Positions 48,309 through 59,949 are shown, counted from the stretch's first letter. The stretch: DNA of 64,000 bases from Platerodrilus igneus (GCA_036346225.1 JARFIW010001177.1:2016501-2080500); one strand, 5' to 3'. The notes: a model not told the origin generated them from the sequence alone. Made by a program: numbers and translations.

Positions 48309-48314
<6 letters not shown>
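48096..48314 (+). mobile_element. 219-bp inverted-repeat unit carrying a hammerhead ribozyme
   Basis: Arms of 53 bp (48096-48148 and 48262-48314) are inverted repeats with about four mismatches, sharing for example ATTTATTGGCAAGT and ACTCAATATTAGCCAC. The 113-bp centre ends with the ribozyme. (AT)n lies on both sides, as for the LTR elements around it. It is too short to code. Hammerheads occur in terminal repeats of Penelope-like elements and in small non-autonomous retroelements; which it belongs to is open. Confidence 0.8.
48218..48260 (+). ncRNA. Hammerhead ribozyme, type I, minimal stem III
   Basis: All core elements are present in order. Stem I is CCTGTC (48218-48223) with GACGGG (48255-48260), six pairs including one G-U. 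The core CTGATGA is 48224-48230. Stem II is GCCC (48231-48234) with GGGC (48241-48244) and a six-base loop. GAAA is 48245-48248. Stem III is only ACGCGT (48248-48253), and cleavage would follow GTC at 48254. ACGCGT is self-complementary, so two molecules could form a dimeric stem III, as described for minimal type I hammerheads in Penelope-like elements. Confidence 0.9.

Positions 48315-48350
<36 letters not shown>
48315..48350. repeat. (AT)n microsatellite
   Basis: AT tract between the ribozyme unit and the next LTR. Confidence 0.95.
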
Positions 48351-48363
48351 ATATACTATATAT

Positions 48364-50534
48364 TGCCGTGGATCGTCAAAAAAATCATTTCTTGCCCCAC
48401 GTATAGGGTGCAATAAGATGCCGTGGAATCAGGAATTAAACTTTTAACATCGAGCCCCAGCGTGGGCCGTCATAAGATTGCCGTGGAACCTTGGATTTAA
48501 GGTTTTATACTTCGCCAGTGTCATTAATAATTTTCAAAAATGCACATATTTAAAAAAAATTGCTTACCCTTTTATTTCTGCTTCAAAAATCTTCAGCAGT
48601 TTCCCTGGCTAGCTCAGCTGTGCCTCTTCTCGGATACCTAAATATACAACCATTCTTCCTTCACACTCGCACATCATTCAATAAAATCACCAAATAATAT
48701 AACAATCATACAATTTTTTATTTACCGCTATTTACGGTCAAATTATTCACATGTATAAAAAACAGTTTGATACACTAATTACAAACTCAAAATGTTATAT
48801 GTTTTTAAAGTCCATGATATACTAATTATTGTCAAACAAATTTAATGAGATATGAGTAGATGGACCCTACATATTACCATAAATTGACTGTACACTGGAG
48901 TAGGGTGAGCTCATAATAATCCAGTTTATTTTGTATATGCTTTATTACCTTGCATAAATTAATACAAAATGTATAGACCCGTTTACCCTTTACAATCCAA
49001 TTTATATCCAGAATAAAATTTTGTAAGTGTTAAATACACCCTTTTTCAATATCTACCCTAATAAATTGACCAGTACATGTATCTTTTCCAATAAGTTTAT
49101 ATAACCATAAATAAACGCCAAAATTCACTCACACAGCACCAAAATTTCACAAAAGTTTATCAGACAACAGAAATTTCAAATAAATTACCTGGATAATGCC
49201 TCAGGCTTCCATTCCTTCGATGATCGCTAGAACACCTTGACTTCGTTACCATGAGCTGTGATACTCTGCGGATTCACAGACGATAACACCATTTGCAAGC
49301 CAAGCGCCTCGTTCCATAGTACCATTCCATATCAGCATACAATCCTGGTTGTTTGTGATGTTTACCCCACATATATTATGCTCCCATTTATTGATTTTGA
49401 AGTAGTAGCCGGACCTCTATAAATTTAATATGCACTACACGTATTTCGCGCTAATAAATAGAAGGCCGCTACTAATAAGTTACACGTGCTAGCATTATAT
49501 TTACTGTATTATCAACACATCTAATACTCACAAAAAAAACTTCTACTATTATTTTGGTCATCATTCAGTATTTTATCGTAGTAAAGTAGTATAGAAGCGA
49601 AGCGTAGACAAGAGACAAGAGAGAACGTGAATAATTTCGATTCAGTATTTATATTGTTTCAAAATCCTACCCCCGGACACACTTCACGTAAAAAGCTGAT
49701 TTTCCAATTTAAATTCTACAAATTTTGATACAACCGTCTTGAAAATTCCTGAAATTTACTCCGTCCTACGTGCCGTATGTCCGAAAGCGCTCTCAACCTT
49801 TGCGTTTGTCTACGTATGGAAAACTGTCTGTTCTTAACCAATGATAATATTCTCTGTCGTCATAAAACCCCGCCTGTACTATCTTCATCTCTGTCTTATG
49901 CATATCTGCTGTGGCGTTTAAAACCCCACAGTTATAGAAAATCGATATTGCTGACAGCTCATCTCCACTCAACATGTATATGGTACGTGCGTTTTCAATA
50001 TCAACGCTGTTATATCTGTTTCTATCTGTAGTATATAACCGATCGTGCATTTCCCTCGCTCTTTCAGAATTTTGTTAGCCTTGTGGTTTAAACCCAAACA
50101 GACGGTTGAAAGTATTTCTATGAACTGCTATCTTAATATGCTCATAATTTCGACAAATGTAACCTTTTGAAAACGCAAGTGTTAGTTAATTATCGACCGT
50201 TTAGCACAACAATTCTTAGACTTTATATTTCGGTGTATTAGATACAACGAACGATTTTTACCTTGGACTTAGTGATTTTCTTACCCTAGTGCGTTCTCTT
50301 ACGCTCTTACGTGTTAGATAAATTAAAATTGATTATGCGTATTCTATTTGCCTTAACTGTTTTTCTTTATGTACTTTTAACCTTTCAATTATTAATTATA
50401 AAAATACGTCAATACTTGCCCGTTCTTCCTAAATGAATTAAATAAATTTTGCGCGTAAATAATTTGTACTTTTCTCTATACAGGGTGGTTGAAATTTTAT
50501 TGTTTACCCCAGAATTTAACCCTTTGAATCCACG

Positions 50535-50537
<3 letters not shown>
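48364..50537 (-). repeat. F: solo LTR of a second long-LTR family
   Basis: 2174 bp, TG...CA, with terminal inverted repeats TGCCGTGGAT and TCCACGACA. Near its left end, in minus sense, are two further LTR-end-like CCACGGCA motifs, each followed by a primer-site-like block (sense CGGCCCACGCTGGGGCTCGA at about 48460-48480, and a more degraded one at about 48392-48412). No interior genes and no second LTR. ORFs at 49777-50050 overlap on both strands and are unconvincing. Confidence 0.75.

Positions 50538-50570
<33 letters not shown>
50538..50570. repeat. (AT)n microsatellite
   Basis: AT tract closing the run of LTR units. Confidence 0.96.
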
Positions 50571-50574
<4 letters not shown>

Positions 50575-51224
50575 AATTAAACTATGACTAGAGGAAAGTG
50601 TAAGTCACATAAGTATAGTAATTTGAATTGAGATTTAAGAGTATCTCAGATGCGTAGACTTCTTCTTAATTATGCAAAGTAAAACAAAATATATGATACA
50701 AACCATCTACGAGTATTTTATTGGATAATACAGGTAACATCATATACAACCTGAATTCAACACTAACTGAAAGAATAATGTCGAAAGCGGGTGATCACAA
50801 ACTTAGAAGCAACTCGACAAATGAAATGCATTTTCTATTATAATGTCTTTAAGTCAATACTACACAATATAGGGTAATACTACCATGTACTAAATAAGTA
50901 CCTAATTTATGAATATTTTTGCGAGCATCAAAAATCGACGCTGGCCAACTCGAACTCTCACCGTGGTTTTCACCTGACTATTCTGGTGGCATTGATGCAC
51001 CCATCCGTCTACCTGACACCGTATTAACTGCATGCAGAATAAAATATAACATGAACTAATTCTATTAAGAGAGTTTGGTATGTTAGAAGTTGTACAGCAG
51101 TGTGAAGTGTATATAGTTTATATATCTTTAATTTTATTTATAATACAAACGTAAAGCTAAAATGAAAATTGATTAGATAGTAAAATTAACTTAACAGAAA
51201 ATATTAATAAACCATGTATTATAC
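50571..51224. other. Unassigned AT-rich stretch
   Basis: No ORF, repeat partner or regulatory motif recognised. Confidence 0.5.
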
Positions 51225-52175
51225 CCCGTTTTGAATGCACCTGCACTTTGAAGAAGTTCAACAATATTAGAACGGGTAGAACGACTTGCGTGTTTCTGTG
51301 CGCCGAAGAGTTGAACTATAGGTTTAACGAAATTATTGGGGTCTTTTGCAGGAATCCGGCTAAGGCAGATTTCTGAAAGAGGACAGCAGCTTTTTGGGTA
51401 CTTCGAGTGGCAGAGAGTATAGAGGTCAGCATGATATTCTATAACACATTACTGCGATGTGGGCGACGACGGGAAACCACCTCACTATCTCCCAGTACAC
51501 AGCGTACTAAAACACTTTTTAGCAATGAAAGCATTTTCTAGGGTAAAAGATTCGTAAAAGGACATGAAAATTTAATAATTACGAGAATTTTAATGCAGTG
51601 ATAGGTGAGGGTAGGGAAGGATCGGTAGTTAGTTTCTTTAGTTTAGGCATGAGGAATACAGGGGAAAAACTGGTAGAATTTTGTGACAAAACAATTTAGC
51701 CATCTCAACCACATTACTTCAACATCCTGCTAGAAAGCGATACACGAGGAAGATGATGAGAGACATAAGGAGATCAAATACATTACATCCTTGTTAGACA
51801 ATGGTTTAGGAATCAAGCAAAGGACTGCAGAAGTTATCCAGAAGCAAATATAGACGCTGACCACAGCATAGTAATTATGAAAGCCGCTATTAAATTTGAA
51901 GTTTTGAGAAAAGGTAACTGAAAAACTTTGACTTTGAAAAACTAAAGGATTAAGATACCCATAAAAATAAAAGACTTGACAAAATGTTAAGCGAATTGCT
52001 TAAAGATTTTGCGCGAGGAAAAAGGAGATGTATAGGTTGACCTAGATAAGACTATCGCACACAGATCGTAAAGGATGTAGGCAGTGGGAATTTCATGGAA
52101 ATGTGTAGATTAGCTCAAAATAAAAAACAATGGACAATACGCGTACAACCAGTTCAAAGGCGGTAACGTAATATG
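51225..52175 (+). pseudogene. Non-LTR retrotransposon copy 2a: leader, endonuclease and C-terminus
   Basis: The leader (51225-51480) matches the copy at 5020-5238. It is followed by APE-type endonuclease pieces: FNAVIGEGREGSVV (about 51592-51635), FSLGMRNTGEKLVEFCD, and QAKDCRSYPEANIDADHSIV (about 51815-51875), where DH is the catalytic C-terminal motif of APE endonucleases. Then, with the RT missing, comes the C-terminal end (DYRTQIVKDV, about 52040-52075). Stops and frame changes are present. The joint endonuclease-to-C-terminus is an internal deletion different from that in copy 1. Confidence 0.82.
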
Positions 52176-52409
52176 AATGGAATAATTGTATTTATACCTG
52201 ATAATTATCGTAAACAACTATAATATTTGGTTTTGCAATATTCTTAACAAGTGTTGATTGTGTGGAGGGAGTATTTGAAACATTATCGATTAGGCAAATC
52301 TCTAAGTGGTAGGGTATTTTGATGTTAGTTACAACACTTCGTTTACTATTGAGTGTCAGTGAAATAAGATATATTTTTAGAAAACAGTAGAAGAGAAATA
52401 GTGCAAAAG

Positions 52410-52935
52410 ATACAAAAAAATTAACAGCACATGGTCGTGCTGCATTTAACAAGAACGAGCACCTGCTAGGTTTGAAAACACCAAACAATGAAACAAGAAA
52501 ATTGTTGAAAGCATATGTGTGGAACACAGCACTGAACGGCTGTGAAATGTGGACAGTAGGAGCAACGGGTAGGAAAAAGATAGAAAGCTCTAAAATATGA
52601 TGCTACAGACGTATGAAGAAGATATCATGGACAAACAAAATTATGAACAAAGAAGATCTAGATATAGCAGAAGAAGAAAGAAACATAAAAAGGGTAAAAA
52701 AAGAGGAGAGATATGGTTATAGTACACGCTCTAAGGTGTGGGAGAATAGTGCGGGATATATTAGAAGCAGCAAAAAAAAAGGAGAGGCAAAGGTCGACCT
52801 AGATTCAGCTATTGAACACAGATAGTGAAAGATGTAAACTGTGGAGGTTTCAAGGAGATGTGTAAGTTAGATCAAAATAGAAAACAATGGAGGTACCCGT
52901 AAGCCAGTTCCAGGACTAAAAACCTAATGATGATG
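52410..52935 (+). pseudogene. Non-LTR retrotransposon copy 2b: 3' fragment
   Basis: RT thumb and C-terminal part of the same family: AAFNKNEHLLGLKT, ALNGCEMWTVG, CYRRMKKISWTNKIMNKEDL (52602-52660), then a Lys-rich stretch and the C-terminal end, finishing in the tail CCTAATGATGATG, the same ATG-repeat tail as copy 1. A stop interrupts it before CYRRM. It lies 240 bp after copy 2a in the same orientation; whether the two belong to one rearranged insertion is unknown. Confidence 0.82.
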
Positions 52936-53584
52936 CATTAACCCACATATCATACCGCATGGGCACGATTATGAATTACAGCATAGGCGTGTGTTTTAGC
53001 TGTTGAATTACCGGTAGATACTTTTCGTCAAAGGTCATGCTATATATAAGTAGAAAGTAACAATATAGAAAATGTGTGTTTTATAACACAAACTACAAGG
53101 ACATACTAATCATAGAGCATTGGTCAAAATACAATGTTAACTGCAGGCCATAAATAGACACCCTTCATATAAAATAATAGATACCTTTGTTGTATGACTA
53201 AAAACGAGTATAGATCATAGATAATAATTCGAATTTAACTAAATAACTTGTTTACATTACTCGCTGTAAAGTCATACAGATTATAAGTGTAGATTAAGCC
53301 GCAGATCACTTAAGCGACCTCTACATCCTCCTTGAATGATTTAGTAAGATACATATATGGGGTCATAAAGTAAGGGGCATACTTGAAGGATGCATATAAT
53401 TTTACGTAATTTAGGTATTAGCAGTTTGTAGATGGAATGTAGCAGTTTGAGTAACTTACATTCTACTGCATTAACAAAAATCACAATAGTTCGCATGGCA
53501 ACCAGTAATACAAGTCTATACAGCATTATCACAATTTAGGGAGTGCTCTCAAGCAATCACGTATGTGAACCGTAAATTCAAACA
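52936..53584. other. Unassigned stretch
   Basis: No gene or repeat partner recognised. Short ORFs on the minus strand show no family motif. Confidence 0.5.
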
Positions 53585-54420
53585 ATTTTAACTTAGCAAT
53601 ATGCAACTGCAAACAGACATTGTTTTGATACAATGTTCTTAGTAGACATGCAAGGTTACTTCTAGCGCAAAGAACTGGTTTTCTTATGGGAATTAACATG
53701 GGAAATTTTAAAGTCCAAAAAGACAATTCTTCTCAGAAACAAAGGTTATTCACCCCGGGTGAATTTACATATATCACATGTTTTTAATAACCATATCTTT
53801 TAACTAACTCCTTTATGTTATTCCCTCGTTGGTTACTCCTTTTGCTTAACCGTTCTCTTATCTGAATACTGCTGGAAAACCCTTATTTTATAAATTCTCT
53901 ATATACTCTAATAGTTTAATCTCTCAATCATATTTTCTGGCGTAACCTCTGCACTATGTTTAGTTTTTACTTTCAATGTTCATACTTCTAGTATTAGTCA
54001 TTGTCGATTTATTTTAATTATTTTTATTACCTATCAAACTTTAAATAAAAATAAAGGTTCATAGAAATACTTTATTACACATTGCACTTACATACATTGA
54101 TCTTGTATACTTTAACATACATATCTTTAATATTGCTTATATGAATTTCGGTTTTATATAATCTGAATTAACATAAACGTATAGTGATTGCTTATATATA
54201 AGTTAACATTCTTTAAAATAACATACCTAAATACTACATGAACAAATAACAGTACATTTACAATAAGATTGGAGGTACCAATTCAAACAACATATAATAC
54301 ATAACTTTACACTTATTACATATAAATTAACAGTCTATTTATATTTTTACACTTTTTTACTGGATACATATTTATAGCACATAATACTTGTATGTATTAG
54401 AATAATTTATTATAATGTAT
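53585..54420 (-). repeat. Inverted-repeat arm A (left)
   Basis: Reverse complement matches 56105-57500 after removal of the solo LTR there. Anchors include AAAGTTTGATAGGTAAT, TATACAAGATCAATGTATGT and GTGCAATGTGTAATAAAG on the minus strand. On the minus strand R copy 2 runs directly into it. No coding sequence seen. Confidence 0.85.
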
Positions 54421-54489
54421 TACGTTTATTTTTCTACATAAATTAAATACCCTATATAGTGTACCAGTTCAGTATATGCCCGCTTAACA

Positions 54490-55705
54490 TAATTTTAACT
54501 GAAATCTACTCTACTTTTAAAAACGAAAATTTAGTCGATAAATTAAATAGTCAATACCTTGTTTTAAGTACCCGATAATTTGTTAAACATTCCGATAGCT
54601 TATAATTGCTTCTTATATGTTTTCCATGTAAACCTTCGTCTAAATGGTGAATTGAACTATACGATAAAACCATGTTTTCCGGTTTTAATCGCGCTTTTGA
54701 TAACGCGAGGATTTACGGTTCAAATTCGTGTAATTTGAACTAATTTTTACTTTGATTCTGCAGCTTCTGCGTTGAAATATTTTCTACAGCGATACTCGTT
54801 TTATTGTTCGACAAGTAAATGGTATATTGCGTGTATTCGGTGAATTTTCCCGCGCTTACCCATTGTAATCAGATTCTCTTTCTAGCTTTTAGCTGAAGGC
54901 CAAATTGATTGTTTTTGTATGTAGGTCTAACTGTTCTTTGCCACAGATCAACTGCTGTTGCGTGTATATCGCTAGTGCCGTTATGATAACAAAGTAAACA
55001 GATCCCGACGACCGTGGCGTTGCTGTGCTGACTCACGCCCGACGGCTTGCAAGCTAAGTATCCAGATACATACAAGTATACAACTTGTTTTCTTTTGTGT
55101 ATATCAATGGCATATTCCGTATCAGCGTTTGATGTAGTTCCGTGATAAGAAACGTGACACTGCAGAACTATTGTGTGCTGCTGCGAATCGATATTATTGC
55201 TCTACAGGTGTGATGTACAATTGTTAAAAATGTTTAACATACACACGCTTTTTCTTTTCTACTAATTGGTTTATGTTACAAACGGTATTATGTACAATTT
55301 AAAAAGAATACTGGACAAAAGTTCTCACGACTTAATTCTTTCCTACTGATTAGTTTATTTTACAAAAAGTATTTGGTGCAGTTTTAAAAACGCTTGACAA
55401 AAGCTCTACTGATTAATTTTATTTTGTGTAAAATTCGAGATGCGCACTTCGTATCTAAAGTACTTAATTGTTTGCATTACATAATTGTTTGCTTTGAAAT
55501 AGTAACGCTTAATTTATTGCTTTTGCTTGTTTGTACAGAATTCTTTATTTATTTTTATTTGTTAATAGATAATCGTGGGCGATGTGGTTTTTTTTTTTGG
55601 TATGTAAGCGAATCCCCCACTCTCCGCAGTTAGTATTTAGCCTGGTATTTACTTTTCTACCGGCTACGTATAGGTACGTAGCAAATGATCTACGGGTAAT
55701 GTCTT
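54490..55705 (-). repeat. Dispersed repeat family R, copy 2 (no SINE)
   Basis: Minus-strand homologue of 90-1680. Clear anchors are GATACGGAATATGCCATTG, TTTACTTTTCTACCGGCTACG (as read on the respective strands) and TATCTGGATACTTAG. It preserves the pre-insertion form of the site occupied by the SINE in copy 1. Unlike copy 1 it continues into arm A. Confidence 0.87.
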
Positions 55706-56104
55706 GTATGATCACAGTATCAAATATCTTTCATCGTCATTTTATCCTAAGACGAGAACAGTGGCCGGATTATGACCAACTTTATTGTTTTGAGATCCAA
55801 TATGTATGCGACGAAGGTATTCAAAACGCCGGACGAGGAGGAAGCTGAATGCTTGCGTATATAAGAAGATACTTCTATGCCGCCAACAAGTTTCTTTAAT
55901 GTCGGTGTAACTAAAAAGGTCAAGGGAAAGTCTATCATTATAGAACCTTAACAGATTTGAGGACTTTGCTCGTTGTGTAGATGACTATAAAGAAGAGTTC
56001 CTTTCACAATATTTGATCCACTCATCTACACATGTTTGTTTATACTATTATTCCAAATAAAATATGTTTTATAGGTCTCATGGAAATTGAAGAGAAAGTT
56101 TAAA
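55706..56104 (+). other. Spacer with a short unrecognised reading frame
   Basis: One plus frame from ATG 55770 reads MTNFIVLRSN, then FKTPDEEEAECLRI, a stop, then SFFNVGVTKKVKGKSIIIEP and stop at about 55950. No family recognised; it could be a degraded exon or chance. The rest shows nothing. Confidence 0.3.
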
Positions 56105-57500
56105 TTATAATAAATTACTCTAATATCTGCATGTGGTATGTAGGTGTAAATATGTTCATCTAGGAAATAAGTGTAAATATGTAAATACAATGTTAATTTA
56201 TATGTAATAAGTGTAAAATATGTAAAGTATTGTAGCGGGCTACTACTATCGCGTTTCTCTAATTTAAAACAAGTAATAACAAGAGTCTTTATTACTCACT
56301 GTTCACAAGTCTAATTAACAGTATATGCCTTTTTTATAGATATTTTCAGTCTAATTAACAATGAAGCACTATCACACTAATGAATTTACAAGCACTAATA
56401 TCTTCTTAAACTAACTTCTTTACCATAGGTCTATTAACAGCACTAACACAACTATTTATTTATTACACTTTTGTCTATTTATGTATTCTACAAGCTGCAT
56501 GTACATTAGACACATGCACTTTCTATTTATGTACAGTTGTTGGTACAATATACACCTTCACATAATACCAATTAATGTTTATTCTTGGACTTCCAAAAGC
56601 TCAATTATTTAACTATACACGATATAATTTATGTTCGACATTCTGATATAGACTAACTCTGTACTTCATCATCGGTCTTATTTATACCGTGAATTAAAAA
56701 GGATGACTCATCCTCCAGTAATTGCCAAAAGCTTCTCGGTCCATGGAGAATATACAGTGCCTGCGGTGCTTGTGTGTTTGACGGGTTGCCTAATAGTAGC
56801 TCTCAACAGTATTATATGTTAATTGAATTGGACTTCCAATACTATTGTAAATGTATTTTTATTTGTTAATATAGTTTTCAAATATGTTACTCTAAAGAAT
56901 GGTAACTTAGATATAAGCAATCAATATATGTTTAAGTTAATTTAGATTATATAAAACCAATATCCATATAAGCAATATTAAGAATATGTATGTTATAGTA
57001 TACAAGATCAATGTATGTAAGTGCAATGTGTAATAAAGCATTTTTATGAACCTTTACTTTTATTTAAAGTTTGATAGGTAATGAAAATAATTAAAATAAA
57101 TCGACAGCGACTAATACCAGAAGTATGAATATTGGAAGTAAAAACTAAACATAGTGTTGAGGTCACGTGAGAAGATGTGATTGAGAGATTAAGCTTTTAA
57201 AGAATATACGGAATTTATTGAATAAGAACTTTTTAGGAATATTCAGATAAGGAAACAGGTAAGCTAAAGAAGTAACTTAGGAAAGTATAAATTAAAAGAG
57301 TCGAGAGCTGTGGTCAATAAAAGCATATAATGTATGTAAGATCACTCAGGGTGAATGACCTTTGTATCTGACAAATAGGTCTTTTTGGCTATAGAATTTC
57401 CCATGCTAAATTCCATAATATAACCGGTTATTTACGCCAAAAGTAACCTTGTATATCTACTGCTCTTATTAATGTAATGTAAATATACTGCTAAATTACG
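56105..57500 (+). repeat. Inverted-repeat arm A' (right), split by a solo LTR
   Basis: Plus-strand counterpart of arm A (53585-54420). After removing the LTR 56231-56808 and its 4-bp duplication the remaining 0.8 kb align end to end with A. The spacer between the arms is about 1.7 kb and holds R copy 2. Confidence 0.85.
56231..56808. mobile_element. Solo LTR (0.58-kb gypsy-type family, copy 2)
   Basis: Starts TGTAGCGGGC and ends TCTCAACA, flanked by the 4-bp duplication GTAT (56227-56230 and 56809-56812). The matching place in arm A (on the minus strand, TTATGTATTATATGTTG) is an uninterrupted empty site. Homologous to 10838-11370; this copy has about 45 extra bp near 56485-56530. TG...CA ends with 4-bp duplication fit an LTR left by recombination. 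Confidence 0.9.
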
Positions 57501-57529
57501 AAAATTCGTACGAAAATCTGTTTGTCAGT

Positions 57530-58020
57530 TGGACCATGGCAAATAAAGTTGTGCCGTAATTTGATCGGCAAATTTGAAAAGGCAGGGTCTGTAAATGACG
57601 TTTCAGGATCTGAATGACCAATTGTGAGTGATGTTGAGCTTGCAGAAGTACTTTGCGAAAATCAAAACCTTCGCAGTAACATTCGGCCACGAACCAGTAG
57701 CGTTAGTACAATATCAATACGATTACAGATACCATACACCACAGTTAGGAAAATTCTACGCAAAATCTTAGGCGTATACAATTATAAATTACATTTGCTA
57801 TTTGAAATAAGCCGGGGAGGTTTTACTGCTAGGTATGATTTTTTATGGGCGTTAGTTTACACAGAAATCGAACCCAAATGGTTATTCCGCATTTTATAGA
57901 CAGAGGAGGCCCATCTGACCCTAAATGTTGATGTTGATACTCAAACCTGCTAAATTTAGTTGATTGAAAATCCGCATGAAGCCGTTCAGGTAGGTGTTCA
58001 TGGTCGTGAGAAAGATAATT
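57530..58020 (+). pseudogene. Tc1/mariner-type transposase relic
   Basis: Pieces in order: LIGKFEKAGSVNDV (about 57560), a linker, an HTH-like ISIRLQIPYTTVRKILRKIL (within 57624-57899), then after a stop TEEAHLTLNVDVD (about 57900-57938) and ENPHEAVQVGVHGRE (about 57968-58012). This order matches insect Tc1/mariner-superfamily transposases with a TDEAWFHL-type second catalytic block and an ENPH motif. The catalytic Asp position reads Glu, and stops and frame changes are present, so it is inactive. Terminal inverted repeats were not found. It begins directly after arm A'. Confidence 0.68.
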
Positions 58021-58060
58021 CATAATTTTACATTTTAGTCATTGATTACACGTTGCTTTA

Positions 58061-59177
58061 CTAACAATCGGGTGTTACTAGCTGCAACCAACTACCTATA
58101 CTAAGTAAAATAATTTTTGTTTTTACCACGAGTTACGTAAAGTTAAATAATATATTCTAAACAGATAAACGAAAATCTTATTGCAATAATATCAACATCG
58201 TATCTATTATAACTTTGGTAGCAGATACTTAAACCTGAAGATCGAACTTTAACCCATTTTATTGCGAATATTTAAAATAAAGAAAAAGGACTTGTAGGAA
58301 GTAAAAGACTATGTGAAATTGGTCTTTGAAAATTAACTTATAATTTTTTAAAACTATAGATGGTAAAGTAGGAACGCATATAGTCAATGAATAGCTTAAT
58401 TACATACAGTGCCATAATAACCAGAGTAATCCTAAAGTAAATACAAGATCTGAATTACAAGAACACAACTTTACTTCATGAAATTTTCAGGCGGTACGGA
58501 AACTTTTGCAAAGGCTAAGGGATATAATACGTTACTTGTTTTTTTAACTCTGTTAAAATATTCTGGGGTTTATGCATTGCTACTTTGTATATTCATAGCA
58601 ACTGCACACAGCTCTGAGAAATTCCGGTTTTGTAGAGTCACGGTACTCATAACAATATACTAGCATTCTTAAACTTTTATTCTTGATCCAACTTTAAGCC
58701 ACCTGGTTTTACAACGCTTTTGTAAATATGTTGGGTTTCTAGTTGATTGCACTTAAAATGTGTTTCAAATATCCTTGTATTTGAATGTATTTTGTTTAGT
58801 AATGAGCCTTTGAATATTCCAGGAACTGCAAGAATTTTAAATTCCTAGTCACGAAATTTCTCGTGTACATCAATATCACTTCAGGTTTTATTGGATACTA
58901 TTATCGTTCACCTTAAGTTTTCTCTTCAATGTATGAATTTAGTATTAAACTTTATCATAGTGTATAAAAGTGTCTTGAAAGTAGAAATACTAAATAGCTT
59001 TAAACATCGGCATATTTTTATGTCAAATTCGTTTGTATAACAATGCAGGTAATTTGATTTGATTACTCAGTAGTATATCAATGGAGATTTCAGCTCAGTG
59101 TAAGAAAAAGGGCTTATATCTTCTAAATTTTCAGTATTTTTTGAAAAAAAATCTATGTGTTGAGGGGATGTATGTGC

Positions 59178-59178
<1 letters not shown>
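58061..59178. other. Unassigned stretch
   Basis: AT-rich, no gene, repeat partner or clear regulatory site recognised. Confidence 0.5.
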
Positions 59179-59255
<77 letters not shown>

Positions 59256-59268
59256 CTGTGTGTGTGTG
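59179..59268. repeat. (TG)n microsatellite
   Basis: About 90 bp of TG repeats with CGTC interruptions near the right end. Confidence 0.97.
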
Positions 59269-59949
59269 TAAGATGGTTTATCTGGGAATCATTATAAAGA
59301 AGTTCTAGAGCTATGAAGATGTAGGTTCATCCTGATGGCTTTGGAGCTATTGGCTCAAATGTAAAATTTGTAGGAATTTTTGAAAAAATGTATTGTTTTT
59401 TGTTTGTGCGAATGGTTTACATGTGCGTTATGAGGAGCCAGGTATGTATGTGTGAGTTGTTTTTGAAAAGGCGTTAGTAGAAAAGTCTAGGTGTGTTATG
59501 AAAGTATTGGAGCGAACGTAAAGTTTATAATGCGCGCGCGAAATAGCGAGGTGTTTTTTTTTAAGATGACGTTTGTAAAAAGTACAGGTGAGGGTTGTGT
59601 GTATTGTTTATGTGCGTGCATGCAAAAACAAAATATGCGTGCGAAATTGTGTGAGGCGTTTTTTATAAAAAGGCGTTCTATAAAAAGTCCATGAAGAAGT
59701 TGAATTTTATAGAAGAAATAAGCTCATTTCACTATGCTCGCAAGATATAGAATGGAAAAATGTTTGTAATCTATGAAAAAATTCTTAATATGATCTTTAT
59801 TAAAAAACAAAAAGTGTTTCTGGGATTTTTAAAAAAGAAATAAGCTCATGTTATGTGAACATATATATTGATAATTTAATTATTTCGTATAGAATTTATT
59901 GAAAACAGTGTAGAAAACGGTTTTTTGCGAAATCAAAGTTTCTCTAACA

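Noticed and set aside
49777..50050. Overlapping ORFs of 84 and 85 codons on both strands
   Set aside because: They mirror each other inside the F LTR; no motif, no support for either strand.
17330..50537. Regularly spaced repeats resembling a CRISPR-like array at the E3 LTR end
   Set aside because: The modules are degenerate, unevenly spaced and each matches a retroviral primer site; the DNA is eukaryotic.
52192..52527. 111-codon minus-strand ORF with hydrophobic segments
   Set aside because: It overlaps, antisense, the non-LTR RT fragment that starts near 52410 and has no family motif.
59081..59308. ORF with CVCVCV tract
   Set aside because: Translation of the (TG)n microsatellite.
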